A stretch of 64,000 nucleotides of DNA from Candidatus Epulonipiscium sp. (GCA_012841565.1 DUUM01000053.1:1-64000), one strand, 5' to 3'. Shown: positions 1 to 8,032, counted from the stretch's first letter. Notes: generated by a model from the sequence alone, not told the origin. Made by a program: numbers and translations.

Positions 1-45
1 ACTCAGGCACTTAATGAAGATAGTCATGAGGATACTGAAGAATAA
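1..45 (+). CDS. C-terminal end of an upstream gene (partial)
   Basis: An open frame runs in from the left edge and stops at TAA 43-45, giving an acidic tail ending SHEDTEE. The acidic, hydrophilic composition fits a real protein C-terminus, but only 14 residues are visible and no family can be named. It could also be chance. Confidence 0.35.
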   Translation, partial: TQALNEDSHEDTEE

Positions 46-48
46 TAT

Positions 49-108
49 ATCGTTATAATACGATTTATAGAAACAATGCTAGCAATATATGTGGTTCTAA
101 GGTATAAT
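49..108 (+). promoter_or_regulatory. Putative tpx promoter region with a small dyad
   Basis: A TATAAT -10 hexamer lies at 103-108, about 50 bases before tpx. No good -35 hexamer is visible 17 bases upstream. A short dyad (ATCGT at 49-53, ACGAT at 60-64) lies farther upstream and could be an operator, for instance for a peroxide regulator. It does not match the PerR box spacing well. Confidence 0.35.
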
Positions 109-160
109 AGTATGTATAAGATGGAATTAATAAAGTATAAATCTGAAAGGGGATATAACA

Positions 161-673
161 ATGGGAAAAAGAACAGGATTTTTAACAATGGGCGGAGACC
201 CTGTAACGCTTGTAGGGGATGAAATTAAAGTTGGAGATCAAGCACCAGACTTTACAGTCCTAACAAATGAATTAAAGCCATATACACTAGCAGATGCAGG
301 CAACAAGGTTAAAATTATAAGTGTTGTTCCTTCAGTTGATACAAGCGTATGCCAACTCCAAACAACACGTTTTAATAAGGAAGCAGCTCAGTTAGATAAT
401 ACAATAATCTTAACCATAAGTGTTGATTTACCTTTTGCCCTAAAGAAATTTTGCTCGGCTCAAGGAATTGATCAGGTTGTTACATTATCAGATCATAGGG
501 ACTTATCATTTGGTACCAACTATGGATTTATTATAGATGAGCTAAGATTACTCAGCAGAGGGATTGTGGTTCTAGATAAAGACAATAAAGTAACATATGT
601 GGAATATGTGCCAGAAGTAACAGATCATCCTAACTACGATAAAGCATTAGAAGAAGCAAAAAAACTAGTATAA
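161..673 (+). CDS. tpx: Thiol peroxidase (Tpx)
   Basis: This is a 170-residue cytoplasmic peroxiredoxin that reduces hydrogen peroxide and organic peroxides using thioredoxin-type electrons. The N-terminal GGDPVTLVGDEIKVGDQAPDF block is typical of Tpx. The peroxidatic cysteine is C64 in PSVDTSVC, and the resolving cysteine is C98 in KKFCSAQG, the usual atypical 2-Cys pair. The length matches the family. AGGGGAT lies just before the ATG. It appears monocistronic, with a -10 element upstream and a terminator at 692-725, and serves oxidative-stress defence in an anaerobe. The family call is very secure. Confidence 0.96.
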   Translation: MGKRTGFLTMGGDPVTLVGDEIKVGDQAPDFTVLTNELKPYTLADAGNKVKIISVVPSVDTSVCQLQTTRFNKEAAQLDNTIILTISVDLPFALKKFCSAQGIDQVVTLSDHRDLSFGTNYGFIIDELRLLSRGIVVLDKDNKVTYVEYVPEVTDHPNYDKALEEAKKLV

Positions 674-691
674 GAATAGAATATAAACAAA

Positions 692-725
692 AGATGCCAG
701 GGCATACACGCCTTGGCATCTTTTT
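692..725 (+). terminator. Rho-independent terminator after tpx
   Basis: AGATGCCAGGGC pairs with GCCTTGGCATCT (one mismatch) and is followed by a run of five T. It ends the tpx transcript. Confidence 0.85.
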
Positions 726-800
726 CTGTGTTAAAACCAGTAGATCAATGGTATAATGAGAATAAAAATTATCTGTATATAACATGGGAGGGGAAAAAAG

Positions 801-1259
801 GTGAAAAACATATTTTTTTACAAGACTAAAATTGGAAATGTTGGAATTATAGACAATGGTTACAGTATTATAGAAATATTCTTTGCTAGTAATAAGGATG
901 AAAATACTAATAACGCACAAGAAACATTATTGCAAAAAGAAGCAAATAAGCAATTAAAAGAGTATTTTGAAGGTGCTCGTAAAAACTTCAATATTCCTTT
1001 AGACCCTAAGGGGACCCCATTTCAAAAAAAAGTGTGGAAAGCCCTAGAGACCATTCCCTACGGCGAGACACGTAGTTACAAGGAAATCGCTGAGCAAGTA
1101 GGCTCACCTAAAGCATATAGGGCTGTTGGCATGGCCAACAATAAAAATCCTATTTCTATAATCATTCCATGTCACCGTGTTATAGGAGCCAATGGCAAAA
1201 TGGTTGGGTATGGTGGTGGTCTGGAAATCAAAGAATATCTTTTAAATTTAGAGCAATAA
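801..1259 (+). CDS. ogt: Methylated-DNA--protein-cysteine S-methyltransferase
   Basis: This suicide DNA-repair protein transfers the alkyl group from O6-alkylguanine to its own cysteine. It has 152 residues, a ribonuclease-H-like N-terminal part and the C-terminal DNA-binding domain with the IIPCHRVIG active site (C124). The helix-turn-helix stretch VGSPKAYRAVGMANNKNP is also present. The start is GTG at 801, preceded by GGAGGGG. An extended -10 (TGGTATAAT) lies at 749-757. The stop is 24 bases before trkA, so the two may be cotranscribed. The family is certain; ogt rather than adaB is a naming choice. Confidence 0.95.
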   Translation: MKNIFFYKTKIGNVGIIDNGYSIIEIFFASNKDENTNNAQETLLQKEANKQLKEYFEGARKNFNIPLDPKGTPFQKKVWKALETIPYGETRSYKEIAEQVGSPKAYRAVGMANNKNPISIIIPCHRVIGANGKMVGYGGGLEIKEYLLNLEQ

Positions 1260-1283
1260 ATATAAAATAAGGAGCAGGCAATC

Positions 1284-2690
1284 ATGAAAGTAGTGATAGT
1301 TGGCGCAGGAAAATTAGGTCATAAACTGGCCGAAGCAATGATTCATACAGATGTAGATGTAACTATAATTGAAAAAAACACAGATAAAATAGATCGCATT
1401 AATGACCACTTAGATGTCTTAACAGTTGCAGGAAATGGAATTGAAATGGAGATTTTAACAGAGCTTGGAATCGAAACATATGATATTTTGATTGCTACAA
1501 CAGGAAGTGATGAAACTAATACCATTATCTGTAGTTTAGCCAAGAACCTAGGCTGTAAACAGACCATAGCCAGAATAAGAAATCCTGAATATATGCAGCA
1601 ACTAGATTTTATTAAAACACGAATGGGAATTGACCAAATTATTAATCCGGATTTAGATATGGCTAATGAAATTGTAAGATATTTAATGCAAAGTTATACT
1701 TTTTCTACAGAAGACTTTGCAAGAGGTAGGGTTAAGATTGTAGACTTTAATATAAAGAATAAACCTGATTTTGTAAATAAAAGGATTATAGATCTTAAAG
1801 GAATGGATAATCTTCTTATTATAGCGGTTATCCGTGATGGAAATATTATTGTCCCCCATGGGAATACTGAATTACGCCAGGATGATACAATTCATATTCT
1901 AGGAAGCAAAGAGAGTATTATTCGCTTTAATGACAAGTTAGATTTCGATGTTGATAAGAATAGGCCCCAAAGAGTTATGATTTTTGGTGGTAGTAAAATA
2001 GGCTATTATTTAGCCAAGAAACTGACAGCCTTAAATATAAAAGTAAGCATCGTTGAGCGAAAAGCATCAAGATGTAAATATTTGTCTGAAGCTCTAAATG
2101 ATGTGCTAATTATACACGGGGATGGAACTGATATAAATCTTTTAGAAGAGGAAGGCTTAGAGCATATGGATGCCTTTATTGGTGCAACAGATTATGATGA
2201 GGCAAATCTTTTAATGTCCTTAATGGCAAAGCATACAGGTGTGTGTAAAACCATTGCCAAAATAAGTAGGCCAAGTTACGAGCAAATTATTGATAAACTA
2301 GAGATGGGGGTAGCCCTAAATCCGACAGATATTGCAGCTAGTAATATTCTGAAATTCGTTCGTGGCGGTGAAGTCGTATCTGTTTCCTTACTTTTAGGAG
2401 GACAAGCAGAAGTTACAGAAATTATAGCAAGTCATGATTTACCCATTATTGGAAAACCCCTTTCAGAGGTAGGGATACCAAAAGGTATTATTATCGGGGC
2501 AGTGGTACATAAAGGAAAAGTAATTATTCCAAATGGTAACACAGTGATACACCACAATGATCGAATGATTATATTTCGTGTATCCTCAAGTGGCGCATCG
2601 TTTGATTTGTTTACAAAACACAAAAAAGGAGGGCTACTAAGTGAATTATGGAATAGTAAAAAGGGTACTAGGAATAATACTGATATTTGA
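1284..2690 (+). CDS. trkA: Trk system potassium uptake regulator TrkA
   Basis: This is the cytoplasmic NAD(H)/nucleotide-binding gating subunit of the Trk/Ktr K+ uptake system. Its 468 residues form two tandem RCK units. The first Rossmann motif is at residues 1-10 (VVIVGAGKLG) and the second near residue 233 (VMIFGGSKIG). Each Rossmann half is followed by an RCK_C domain, with IIAVIRDGNIIVPHG and IIGAVVHKGKVIIPNG marking the equivalent strands. The last 50 bases overlap trkH in another frame, so the two are translationally linked. Downstream position of trkH confirms the function. Confidence 0.95.
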   Translation: MKVVIVGAGKLGHKLAEAMIHTDVDVTIIEKNTDKIDRINDHLDVLTVAGNGIEMEILTELGIETYDILIATTGSDETNTIICSLAKNLGCKQTIARIRNPEYMQQLDFIKTRMGIDQIINPDLDMANEIVRYLMQSYTFSTEDFARGRVKIVDFNIKNKPDFVNKRIIDLKGMDNLLIIAVIRDGNIIVPHGNTELRQDDTIHILGSKESIIRFNDKLDFDVDKNRPQRVMIFGGSKIGYYLAKKLTALNIKVSIVERKASRCKYLSEALNDVLIIHGDGTDINLLEEEGLEHMDAFIGATDYDEANLLMSLMAKHTGVCKTIAKISRPSYEQIIDKLEMGVALNPTDIAASNILKFVRGGEVVSVSLLLGGQAEVTEIIASHDLPIIGKPLSEVGIPKGIIIGAVVHKGKVIIPNGNTVIHHNDRMIIFRVSSSGASFDLFTKHKKGGLLSELWNSKKGTRNNTDI

Positions 2691-4089
2691 AGCCTTATTT
2701 ATGGTTCCTTCTTTGATCATTGCTACTTACTTAAATCAAGTAGATAAGTATCCTTTTCTTATATGTATAGGAATAACAGGGATTTTAGGAGTAATAATGG
2801 CTTATCCCAAGGTGAAAAATAGAACAATTAGAGCTAAAGAAGGCTTAGCTATTGTGGCCCTTAGTTGGATTTTTATTTCCTTCTTTGGGGCATTGCCTTT
2901 TGTATTTTCAGGAAGCATTCCATCTTTTGTAGATGCGCTTTTTGAGACAGTTTCAGGTTTTACAACAACAGGTGCAACCCTAATTGATAATGTAGAAATA
3001 CTTCCAAAAGGGATTTTATTTTGGCGATCATTTACCCACTGGATAGGTGGAATGGGAATTCTAGTCTTTATGGTTGCCCTCTTACCAGCTATAGGCGTAG
3101 GTGGATTTCAGATATTTAAAGCTGAAAGTCCGGGTCCTACAGCGGATAGATTTGTACCAAGAATCAAAGATACAGCGAAAATACTCTATATAACTTATAT
3201 TTCAATGACAATCCTTCAAATCGTACTTTTATTGTTTGGTGGAATGAGTTTCTATGAATCCATGCTTCATACATTTGGTACAGTTGGAACAGGTGGTTTT
3301 TCTACTAGGGGATTAAGTATAGGAGCCTATGAGAGTAGCTATATTCATAATGTTATATCTGTATTTATGGTTTTATCAGGCGTTAACTTTTCCCTGTATT
3401 ATGTATTGTATAAAGGAAAATGGAAAGAAGTATTAAAAAACCAAGAATTAAAGTTATATCTAGGCATTATTTTTACAGCAACAATATTAATTGCTATTAA
3501 CTTAAAGTTAACCACTTTTCAAACAATGGGAGTGGCTCTTAAAGATGCCTTATTTCAAGTAAGTTCAATTATAACAACAACAGGATATGCCACTGTAGAC
3601 TTTGATTTATGGCCAGCTTTTAGTAAGTCAATCTTGTTTTTACTCATGTTTGTTGGGGGCTGCGCAGGTTCAACAGGTGGTGGCATAACGAGTATTCGAA
3701 TACTTGTGCTACTTAAAAAAATAAGAAGGGAGATCGGAAAACTATTTCATCCAAGAGCTGTCATGCCCATTAAAAATGGCGATATGATCATATCAGAGGA
3801 AACAGTTTCCAGTATATCAACTTTCTTTTCCCTCTACATTTTTATCTTCCTAATCAGCACAGTCATCATTTCCCTAGAAGGCATCGACCTAGCCAGCGCC
3901 GCCACCTCAGTTGCCGTAACCCTAGGCAACGTAGGCCCAGGATTTGGAGCTGTAGGCCCAAGAAGCACATTCAGTTTCTTCACCCCCTACAGCAAACTAT
4001 TCTTCTCCTTCCTCATGCTCCTCGGCCGCCTAGAACTCTTCACCATCATAGCCTTCCTAGCCCCAAAAACCTGGCGCAACGAAATTTAA
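2641..4089 (+). CDS. trkH: Trk-type potassium channel subunit TrkH
   Basis: This is the integral-membrane K+ pore of the Trk system, 482 residues, with four repeated membrane-pore-membrane units. Selectivity-filter-like stretches are visible: VSGFTTTGAT, GTVGTGGFSTRG, ITTTGYATVDF and TLGNVGPGFGAVGP. The start is GTG at 2641, fixed by AAGGAGGG eight bases upstream inside trkA. The last 83 codons use C-ending codons almost exclusively, unlike the rest of the gene. A long palindrome and a terminator follow. The protein sequence stays family-like to the end, so the gene looks intact. Confidence 0.95.
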   Translation: MNYGIVKRVLGIILIFEALFMVPSLIIATYLNQVDKYPFLICIGITGILGVIMAYPKVKNRTIRAKEGLAIVALSWIFISFFGALPFVFSGSIPSFVDALFETVSGFTTTGATLIDNVEILPKGILFWRSFTHWIGGMGILVFMVALLPAIGVGGFQIFKAESPGPTADRFVPRIKDTAKILYITYISMTILQIVLLLFGGMSFYESMLHTFGTVGTGGFSTRGLSIGAYESSYIHNVISVFMVLSGVNFSLYYVLYKGKWKEVLKNQELKLYLGIIFTATILIAINLKLTTFQTMGVALKDALFQVSSIITTTGYATVDFDLWPAFSKSILFLLMFVGGCAGSTGGGITSIRILVLLKKIRREIGKLFHPRAVMPIKNGDMIISEETVSSISTFFSLYIFIFLISTVIISLEGIDLASAATSVAVTLGNVGPGFGAVGPRSTFSFFTPYSKLFFSFLMLLGRLELFTIIAFLAPKTWRNEI

Positions 4090-4153
4090 TCCTAAGGGCT
4101 TGTTCTTTTAAGGCCAAGTGAATAATACCACACTGGTGCCATGGCAATATCCA

Positions 4154-4292
4154 GGGATAATCCCATCACATTCCCCGCAATGGTTGGTTGTAACATATTC
4201 CAGCGAGCATCCTTTAGGGCCCGCCCTAAGAGATGCGAGTCGGAATATGTTACAACCAACCAAATGCGGCAATGAACTTTCGTGATCATCCC
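4154..4292. repeat. Long imperfect palindrome, about 139 bases, origin unknown
   Basis: A perfect 21-base inverted repeat occupies 4181-4201 and 4242-4262. Outside it, CCGC pairs with GCGG, ATCAC (4165-4169) with GTGAT (4282-4286) and GGGAT (4154-4158) with ATCCC (4288-4292). Inside it, GCATCCTTTAGGGC pairs imperfectly with GCCCTAAGAGATGC. The whole unit can fold into one long hairpin. It could be a miniature mobile element, a structured RNA or a remnant of one. No protein-coding sequence is convincing here. Confidence 0.75.
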
Positions 4293-4302
4293 CATATTTA
4301 CA

Positions 4303-4335
4303 AAAACCCCATCATACTTTAGTGTGATGGGGTTT
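4303..4335. terminator. Terminator hairpin downstream of trkH
   Basis: AAACCCCATCATAC pairs with GTGTGATGGGGTTT (one G-T wobble) around a four-base loop. The T-run is short on both strands. It separates trkH and the palindrome from the next operon. Confidence 0.65.
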
Positions 4336-4379
4336 ACTATATATTAGGCTATGATATAATATAAAAGAGGTGAAGCATA

Positions 4380-4415
4380 ATGAAAAACTTAGAAAAGGTG
4401 AAAGCAGATGTATAA
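4380..4415 (+). CDS. Possible 11-residue leader peptide
   Basis: ATG at 4380 follows AAAGAGGTGAAGC and encodes MKNLEKVKADV before TAA at 4413-4415. The stop overlaps the ATG of the downstream transporter at 4408. A TATAAT at about 4355 provides a promoter. The strong ribosome binding site and the overlap suggest translational coupling. It is too short for a codon-usage test, so it may be fortuitous. Confidence 0.35.
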   Translation: MKNLEKVKADV

Positions 4416-4830
4416 GTCATATGGCGTTTTAGTGGGGCTTTTGATTGCTATTATGGTAACAGTAAACGGGACCTTAGCTAGGTTCTTTGGAGATTACGTT
4501 GCAACGGTTATTATCCATATGATAGGACTCACACTCGTTTCCATCATTGTTATATCTAAAAAACTAACCGTTAAAATGAGTAGAAACATCCCAATATATT
4601 GGTTTGCGGGTGGGGCAATAGGGGCATTTATGATTATCTTTAATAACATGTGCTTTGATAAATTGGGGGTCTCTTTAACCTTAGCTTTAGGGTTAGTTGG
4701 ACAGATTATAGCTTCAGCAATAATTGATCATTATGGCTTATTTGGACTGAATGTAAGCAAATTTAAAAAAGAAAAAATACTAGGATTTATAACTATATTT
4801 GCAGGTATAACGATTATGGTTATATATTAA
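4408..4830 (+). CDS. DMT-family (YdcZ/DUF606-type) membrane protein, first of a pair
   Basis: A 140-residue protein with about five hydrophobic segments, of the half-size DMT (drug/metabolite transporter) type formerly called DUF606. The opening SYGVLVGLLIAIMVTVNGTLARFFG is family-like; such proteins usually occur as adjacent pairs that probably form one transporter. The next gene is its partner, ten bases downstream. AAAAGGTGAAAG precedes the ATG. The substrate is unknown. Confidence 0.8.
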   Translation: MYKSYGVLVGLLIAIMVTVNGTLARFFGDYVATVIIHMIGLTLVSIIVISKKLTVKMSRNIPIYWFAGGAIGAFMIIFNNMCFDKLGVSLTLALGLVGQIIASAIIDHYGLFGLNVSKFKKEKILGFITIFAGITIMVIY

Positions 4831-4840
4831 GGAGTAGATT

Positions 4841-5275
4841 ATGTATATCACTATTGCACTTATGACAGGAAGTTTAGTTATAATATCAATGATTATGAAC
4901 TCACGTGTAGGAGATGAGATAGGCCTATTCCAGGGTGTCTTTATTAACTATGTACTAGGTACTGTTGTATCTATACTCATTTTGTTATTTAATATAAAAA
5001 CAATCACTATAGCAAGTAACATACCGTGGTGGGCTTACCTAGGAGGCGTTTTAGGAGTTGTGATAGTCTCTATCTCAAATGTGATCATACCTAAGATACC
5101 CACTATATATACAACGCTATTAATATTTATAGGTCAATTATTTACAGGGATGATGATTGATTTATTAACACATGTTGATGTTTCAAAAGGTAAAGTTATT
5201 GGAGGATTACTGATTTGCATAGGCCTTTTTTATAATCTGATCGTTGATAAGAAACAGTTGGGGAATAGCATATAA
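4841..5275 (+). CDS. DMT-family (YdcZ/DUF606-type) membrane protein, second of a pair
   Basis: A 144-residue, five-segment membrane protein homologous in layout to its neighbour (IGLFQGVFINYVLGTVVS, then WWAYLGGVLGVVIVS). Ten bases separate the genes and AAGGAG precedes the ATG. The two presumably make a heterodimeric exporter or permease. The substrate cannot be told from the sequence. A hairpin follows the stop. Confidence 0.8.
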   Translation: MYITIALMTGSLVIISMIMNSRVGDEIGLFQGVFINYVLGTVVSILILLFNIKTITIASNIPWWAYLGGVLGVVIVSISNVIIPKIPTIYTTLLIFIGQLFTGMMIDLLTHVDVSKGKVIGGLLICIGLFYNLIVDKKQLGNSI

Positions 5276-5276
5276 T

Positions 5277-5312
5277 AAAAGAATACTATAGGAAATCTTA
5301 AAGTATTCTTTT
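5277..5312 (+). terminator. Terminator-like hairpin after the DMT pair
   Basis: AAAAGAATACT (5277-5287) pairs with AGTATTCTTTT (5302-5312). The T-run is four bases, so termination may be partial and allow read-through into the next gene. Confidence 0.55.
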
Positions 5313-5328
5313 GATTTAGGGGGAAAGT

Positions 5329-6063
5329 ATGGAGTATATTAAAGAGGTAATAGATAAGAATAAGAAGAAATCATATATAGTCATTTCAGTAATTGGAATT
5401 TTATTGGTTGTTGTATATATTAAGCTGTTCTTTTCTTATGGAATACGGTATGAGAATACATTCTTAAAAAAACAAAGTGTGTCTAGTGAGATTCACTATA
5501 CAGGGAAGAAGGTTGGAGGAAAGATTAATATTATTGTAAAAGAATTATCCTCAAATCCACAGGAGTTTGAAATTAGCTATATTTTAGGGGAGAATATAAA
5601 TAAAAGCTATATACTAAGTTTTGGAGAAACTGGTTTCTCGGGAGAAAAGGTTACTATAAAAGATGATCAACCTATTGTTAGATTTGAAGGAAGCTATGAA
5701 AAAGGTAATCCATTTTTACGCGATAAAGATGGAATGGTAGTTTTTTCAGATGTAGTAATGGTAATTGGGGATGTAGAGAGGGCGGAATGGCCAAACCCTA
5801 TTTCAAACCCACATGAGATGATTAAATTAGTGAAAGGCGAAGATGAAGGTATTAGAGGGAGATTATCCCTTATAATGCTTGCGTTATTTATAGGTGTTAT
5901 TATGATGGTTGATATAAGCTTTCCTTTACTTTTCTTTAGTATAAAATATGCTTTATCCGTAGAGAGTCCTGAACCTACAGAATGGTATAAAGCAACTCAA
6001 AAAATATCATGGTGTGTTATGAGTTGCTTTATAGTTATTTTGTTAATCATGGCCGTATGGTAA
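5329..6063 (+). CDS. Membrane protein of unknown function
   Basis: I do not recognise a family. The 244 residues show a basic N-terminus, one membrane segment at about residues 17-36, an extracytoplasmic beta-rich region of about 140 residues, and two further segments near residues 183-205 and 226-243. GGGGGAAAG precedes the ATG. It sits between the DMT pair and a convergent hydrolase gene, and may be read through from the DMT operon. Codon use is like its neighbours, so it looks resident and real. Confidence 0.7.
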   Translation: MEYIKEVIDKNKKKSYIVISVIGILLVVVYIKLFFSYGIRYENTFLKKQSVSSEIHYTGKKVGGKINIIVKELSSNPQEFEISYILGENINKSYILSFGETGFSGEKVTIKDDQPIVRFEGSYEKGNPFLRDKDGMVVFSDVVMVIGDVERAEWPNPISNPHEMIKLVKGEDEGIRGRLSLIMLALFIGVIMMVDISFPLLFFSIKYALSVESPEPTEWYKATQKISWCVMSCFIVILLIMAVW

Positions 6064-6071
6064 AGAGTTAG

Positions 6072-6620
6072 TTATTTAATGAGTTTAGATAAAACTTTAA
6101 ACTCAGGGGTGCCCGCTGCTTTTAGCAAGTCAAAAACAATGGTTTCTGTATTGGTAATAACAGCGCCTATATTTCCAATGAGGCGTAAGCCGTTGTTATA
6201 ATTTTCTTTTGTACGAGAACAAACCCCGTCAGATGCAACAAAAACGTCATAACCGGCAGTGAGTAAGTCACGAATAGTTTGAAAAACACAAATGTGAGTT
6301 TCCATACCAGAGATGATAATCTTTTTTCGATTTAATTTTTCTAGGGTATGCTTGACTTCTTCTGTGTAAGCTGTAAAACTAGTTTTTTCAAATAGGTAAT
6401 TAGGGTCTATATTATCTTTTAACTGAGGCACCGTCCTACCAAGGCCTCTAGGGTATTGCTCTGTTGTAATGATAGGCATATTAAATTCTTTTGCAGTAGA
6501 GATTAGGATGTTTGTATTATTAATAACCTGATCTGCTGCGCTCATGGCAGGGACTAAACGTTCCTGGATATCAATCACCATTAAGATGGCTTGGTCTTTA
6601 TCTAAAATGAACTTGTGCAT
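6072..6620 (-). CDS. Isochorismatase-family cysteine hydrolase
   Basis: A 182-residue cytoplasmic hydrolase of the isochorismatase/nicotinamidase superfamily. The catalytic triad is visible: D17 (VIDIQ), K79 (FEKTSF) and C111 (ETHICV), with the cis-peptide region before C111. It resembles the YcaC-like subgroup of unknown substrate. AAGGAGG precedes the ATG. It lies directly behind the terminator of the yjfB-like gene, so it probably has its own weak promoter. The family is secure, the substrate is not. Confidence 0.88.
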   Translation of the reverse strand: MHKFILDKDQAILMVIDIQERLVPAMSAADQVINNTNILISTAKEFNMPIITTEQYPRGLGRTVPQLKDNIDPNYLFEKTSFTAYTEEVKHTLEKLNRKKIIISGMETHICVFQTIRDLLTAGYDVFVASDGVCSRTKENYNNGLRLIGNIGAVITNTETIVFDLLKAAGTPEFKVLSKLIK

Positions 6621-6645
6621 AAAAATCCTCCTTATTTTAAAATGT

Positions 6646-6675
6646 AAAAAGCCCTTTGCTTAGCAAAGGGCTTTT
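6646..6675 (-). terminator. Terminator of the yjfB-like gene
   Basis: On the minus strand AAAAGCCCTTTGCT pairs with AGCAAAGGGCTTTT, followed by five T. It lies directly after the small gene that ends at 6682. Confidence 0.88.
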
Positions 6676-6681
6676 GGTTAC

Positions 6682-6858
6682 TTACAAGCTAATATCTACG
6701 CTAGCACCAAGATGAGGGGTTACCGATTGTTCCATCATCTTAGTGAGTTCATTGCTTTGCATAGTAGCTGTATCCATTGCCATTTTCATGACGGAAACAC
6801 TAGCCTCTTGAGATACTTGTATATTGGATAGACCTGAAGATAATGCTGCTATATCCAA
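6682..6858 (-). CDS. YjfB-type putative motility protein
   Basis: A small alpha-helical protein of about 58 residues, recognised by its start (DIAALSSGLSNIQVSQEASVSVMKMAMDTA compared from memory with the YjfB family) and its Q/S/M-rich helices. Reading from the upstream ATG at 6876 would add six residues, but AGAGGAG lies inside that extension. The start is therefore placed at TTG 6858-6856, which also matches the family N-terminus. The exact role is unknown; homologues often occur in flagellated Firmicutes. It has its own terminator. Confidence 0.75.
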   Translation of the reverse strand: MDIAALSSGLSNIQVSQEASVSVMKMAMDTATMQSNELTKMMEQSVTPHLGASVDISL

Positions 6859-7007
6859 AGAATCAGCTCCTCTCATAATATTGTTGATAGTATAGCTTAA
6901 TTATAACATATTTTTGTGAGTTAGTCTCTTTATAATACAATATATTTATGATATAATGCGTTTATACGATATGCAAACAATAAAAAAGCTTGGGAAGAGG
7001 TATTAAA

Positions 7008-7433
7008 GTGGATAAACTATTGATGGCACTAGTTGCAGTAGCTTTATTAATTTTATTTGGATGGACTGTAAGTATGAGGAAAGAAAAAATAAATTCAGAG
7101 AATGGTGATTATGTGATAGGAAAATATAATAGGATTACAGCAAAAGAAGCAAAAGAAATAATGGATACAGAAGAAGTTATAATTTTAGATGTTAGAACCC
7201 CACAAGAATATCAGGAAGAGCATATAGAAGGTGCCTTATTAATTCCAGACTATGATCTTAGTAGCTTAGCAGACAGTAAGTTACCAAATAAAGATGAAAA
7301 AATACTTATTTATTGTAGAAGTGGAAGTAGAAGTAGAGGAGCAGCTAAAGTATTAATTGATATGGGTTATACGAATGTTCATGATTTTGGCGGTATAATG
7401 AGTTGGACTTATGATAAAGTAAAAGGGGAATAA
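7008..7433 (+). CDS. Membrane-anchored rhodanese-like sulfurtransferase
   Basis: A single rhodanese domain behind an N-terminal membrane anchor (about residues 3-20), 141 residues from GTG 7008. That start follows GGAAGAGG at a normal distance; the in-frame TTG at 6990 has no ribosome binding site. The active-site loop CRSGSRS is intact, as are DVRTPQEY and GHIxGA-like (EEHIEGALLIP) motifs. Membrane anchoring suggests it handles persulfide or thiol substrates at the cell surface. It is followed closely by a DUF523/TudS gene, so a shared role in sulfur transfer is possible. Confidence 0.87.
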   Translation: MDKLLMALVAVALLILFGWTVSMRKEKINSENGDYVIGKYNRITAKEAKEIMDTEEVIILDVRTPQEYQEEHIEGALLIPDYDLSSLADSKLPNKDEKILIYCRSGSRSRGAAKVLIDMGYTNVHDFGGIMSWTYDKVKGE

Positions 7434-7447
7434 GCGAGGATGATAGA

Positions 7448-7903
7448 ATGAATATATTAGTGAGTGCCTGTATGTTAGGTGTTAGCTGTCGGTATGATGG
7501 AACAGGGATGCTACAGGAAGTGTTAAAAAATAAAATGGGAAGGTATAATTTTATTCCTATATGTCCAGAGCAACTAGGTGGCATGGAAACCCCAAGACAA
7601 GCATCTGAGCGGGTAGGGGCCAAGATAATATCTAAAGTAGGTGAAGATGTAACCCATAACTTTGCTAGGGGAGCTAGTGAGACCCTAAAAATTGCTAAAT
7701 TATATGGATGTGACTATGCTATATTAAAAGAACGTAGCCCATCTTGTGGATATGGTGAAATATACGATGGTACATTTTCAGGGGGATTGACCACTGGTAA
7801 CGGTGTAACAGCTGAGTTATTAGAAAATCATAAGATAACCGTTATAGGTGAATCAAAAATTGAGGAAATGTTTAGAAAATTTGAAGGAGATTTATTGAAG
7901 TAG
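7448..7903 (+). CDS. DUF523-family protein (TudS-like desulfurase)
   Basis: A 151-residue protein matching the DUF523 family, with NILVSACMLGVSCRYDG at the start and CPEQLGGMETPR in the middle. The family includes TudS, a [4Fe-4S] enzyme that removes sulfur from thiouracil. Conserved cysteines C8, C14, C39 and C100 (SPSCGYG) could bind the cluster. It follows the rhodanese gene by 14 bases. The family call is strong; the desulfurase activity is inferred from characterised members. Confidence 0.82.
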   Translation: MNILVSACMLGVSCRYDGTGMLQEVLKNKMGRYNFIPICPEQLGGMETPRQASERVGAKIISKVGEDVTHNFARGASETLKIAKLYGCDYAILKERSPSCGYGEIYDGTFSGGLTTGNGVTAELLENHKITVIGESKIEEMFRKFEGDLLK

Positions 7904-7968
7904 TGCCAGCAGGTGTTACAGAATTAGTGAAAAGGCAAGCAAAAGGTTATGGGTATATTAAGCCATAA
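7903..7968 (+). pseudogene. Possible remnant or micro-ORF behind the DUF523 gene
   Basis: A 21-residue frame (VPAGVTELVKRQAKGYGYIKP) opens at GTG 7903, sharing one base with the preceding TAG. The composition looks protein-like, as though the tail of another gene remains after a deletion. No ribosome binding site or family can be assigned. Confidence 0.25.
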
Positions 7969-7977
7969 AAAATAAAA

Positions 7978-8028
7978 TGAACCCTAGTCCTTAGAAATAT
8001 ACCAAGGACTAGGGTTCATTTGTTTTTA
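7978..8028. terminator. Bidirectional terminator between convergent genes
   Basis: TGAACCCTAGTCCTT (7978-7992) pairs perfectly with AAGGACTAGGGTTCA (8004-8018). T-rich tracts follow on both strands, so it serves the DUF523 operon and the convergent aldo/keto reductase gene. Confidence 0.9.
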
Positions 8029-8032
8029 AAGG

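Noticed and set aside
4092..4295. 67-residue minus-strand frame downstream of trkH
   Set aside because: It lies entirely in the long palindrome, has no ribosome binding site and no recognisable sequence.
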